From the NCBI RefSeq assembly GCF_019510245.1, contig NZ_JAEKKT010000182.1:1-39116 (forward strand): a stretch of DNA of 39,116 nt, given 5' to 3'. The notes below the pieces were generated by a model, which had not been told where the DNA came from, made no database searches, and saw only the letters and a list, made by a program, of their open reading frames with translations. Source of the DNA: Streptomyces sp. GTDB lineage: Bacteria; Actinomycetota; Actinomycetes; Streptomycetales; Streptomycetaceae. Below are positions 38,734 to 39,116 of this stretch, piece after piece. The first letter of the stretch is position 1. Each line of letters starts with the position of its first letter. The translations under genes were made by a program, and so were the position numbers.

Positions 38734-39116
38734 CCGAGGTGACGACGACCACCGGACTCGACGAACTCTGGCCGCTGCTGCGCCGCCGCACCCAGGCCCG
38801 GATCGGCCTCGGCCGCTCCGGCCCCGCCCTCCCCACCCGGCACCGCCTGGGCCTCCAGGCGGCGCACGCGGCGGCCCGGGACGCGGTGCACTCGCCGTTC
38901 GAGCCGGACAGGGTCACGGCGGGGCTGGCGGGCCTGCCGACGGTCCGGGTCCGCAGCGCGGCCGGTGACCGGCTGACGTATCTGCAGCGCCCCGACCTGG
39001 GCCGCCGCCTCGACCCCGTGGACCGCGCCCACCTCCCGGCAGGTGACTGGGACGTGGTGTTCGTCGTCGCCGACGGGCTGTCCAGCCGGGCGGTGCACGA
39101 GCACGCGGCGGCGATG
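38730..39116 (+). CDS. eutC: Ethanolamine ammonia-lyase small subunit (3' end cut by window)
   Basis: The first 129 codons of the cobalamin-binding partner of EutB; complete EutC proteins are about 260 residues or more. RRRTQARIGLGRSGPALPTRHRL near the N-terminus, HAAARDAVHSPF, and DVVFVVADGLSSRAVHEHA are EutC landmarks. ATGA overlap with eutB indicates cotranslation. Confidence 0.95.
   Translation, partial: MTEVTTTTGLDELWPLLRRRTQARIGLGRSGPALPTRHRLGLQAAHAAARDAVHSPFEPDRVTAGLAGLPTVRVRSAAGDRLTYLQRPDLGRRLDPVDRAHLPAGDWDVVFVVADGLSSRAVHEHAAAM

Overview
This is a stretch of actinobacterial chromosome, almost certainly Streptomyces. It has very high GC with strong third-position G/C bias, many ATGA/GTGA start-stop overlaps, several TANNNT boxes placed 6-8 nt before start codons (leaderless transcripts), and Streptomyces-type families (DUF2617, DUF3151, XRE-DUF397-HATPase triad, DUF1023 hydrolase). 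No rRNA, tRNA, CRISPR array, intact IS element or prophage was seen.

Layout. 1-5.8 kb: a truncated kynurenine-aminotransferase-like enzyme (minus strand), a tiny membrane-anchored Gly/His/Cys-rich protein, a DUF2617 protein, a membrane-fused spermidine-synthase-like protein, an SRPBCC membrane protein, a non-coding array of REP-like hairpin repeats, and an aldose 1-epimerase. 5.8-9.1 kb: pyrE, class II fructose-bisphosphate aldolase with a strong terminator, and a DHA2-type MFS exporter whose reading frame carries an in-frame copy of one of those repeats. 9.1-12.8 kb: a stress-type module in which an ECF sigma factor and its zinc-finger anti-sigma factor diverge from an operon for a copper-site lipoprotein, a Tat-exported metallophosphoesterase and a membrane protein. 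13.0-14.1 kb: an RsbW-like ATPase coupled to a tetra-cysteine miniprotein and an unknown protein. 14.1-15.8 kb: DUF3151 and a membrane M23 peptidase. 15.9-19.1 kb: tryptophan-to-anthranilate catabolism (tryptophan 2,3-dioxygenase, kynureninase, a kynurenine-formamidase-like hydrolase), with structured non-coding DNA before the first and third genes. 19.1-25.7 kb: two consecutive operons, each ending in a paralogous NarL-type histidine kinase/response regulator pair and each preceded by the same 18-bp box at the same distance from a putative -10. 25.9-26.7 kb: an MHYT sensor protein.

26.7-30.9 kb looks like accessory DNA: a PD-(D/E)XK nuclease-like protein, an ATPase, an XRE regulator, a DUF397 protein, an MFS pseudogene with an internal deletion, and a GntR regulator. 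31.0-32.2 kb: a cytochrome P450. 32.4-35.4 kb: a two-gene ABC exporter divergent from a GbsR/MarR-like regulator, with a near-perfect palindrome between them. 35.5 kb: the decayed tail of a sortase (LAXTG) surface protein. 35.7-39.1 kb: an ethanolamine-type permease divergent from eutB and eutC (eutC is cut by the window end).

The best candidates for something undescribed are the identically spaced box shared by the two two-component operons, the mutually exclusive hairpins between kynureninase and the formamidase, the sigma/cupredoxin/phosphoesterase module, and the ATPase/tetra-Cys peptide cassette. Functional calls rest on motifs read by eye; no database search was run.
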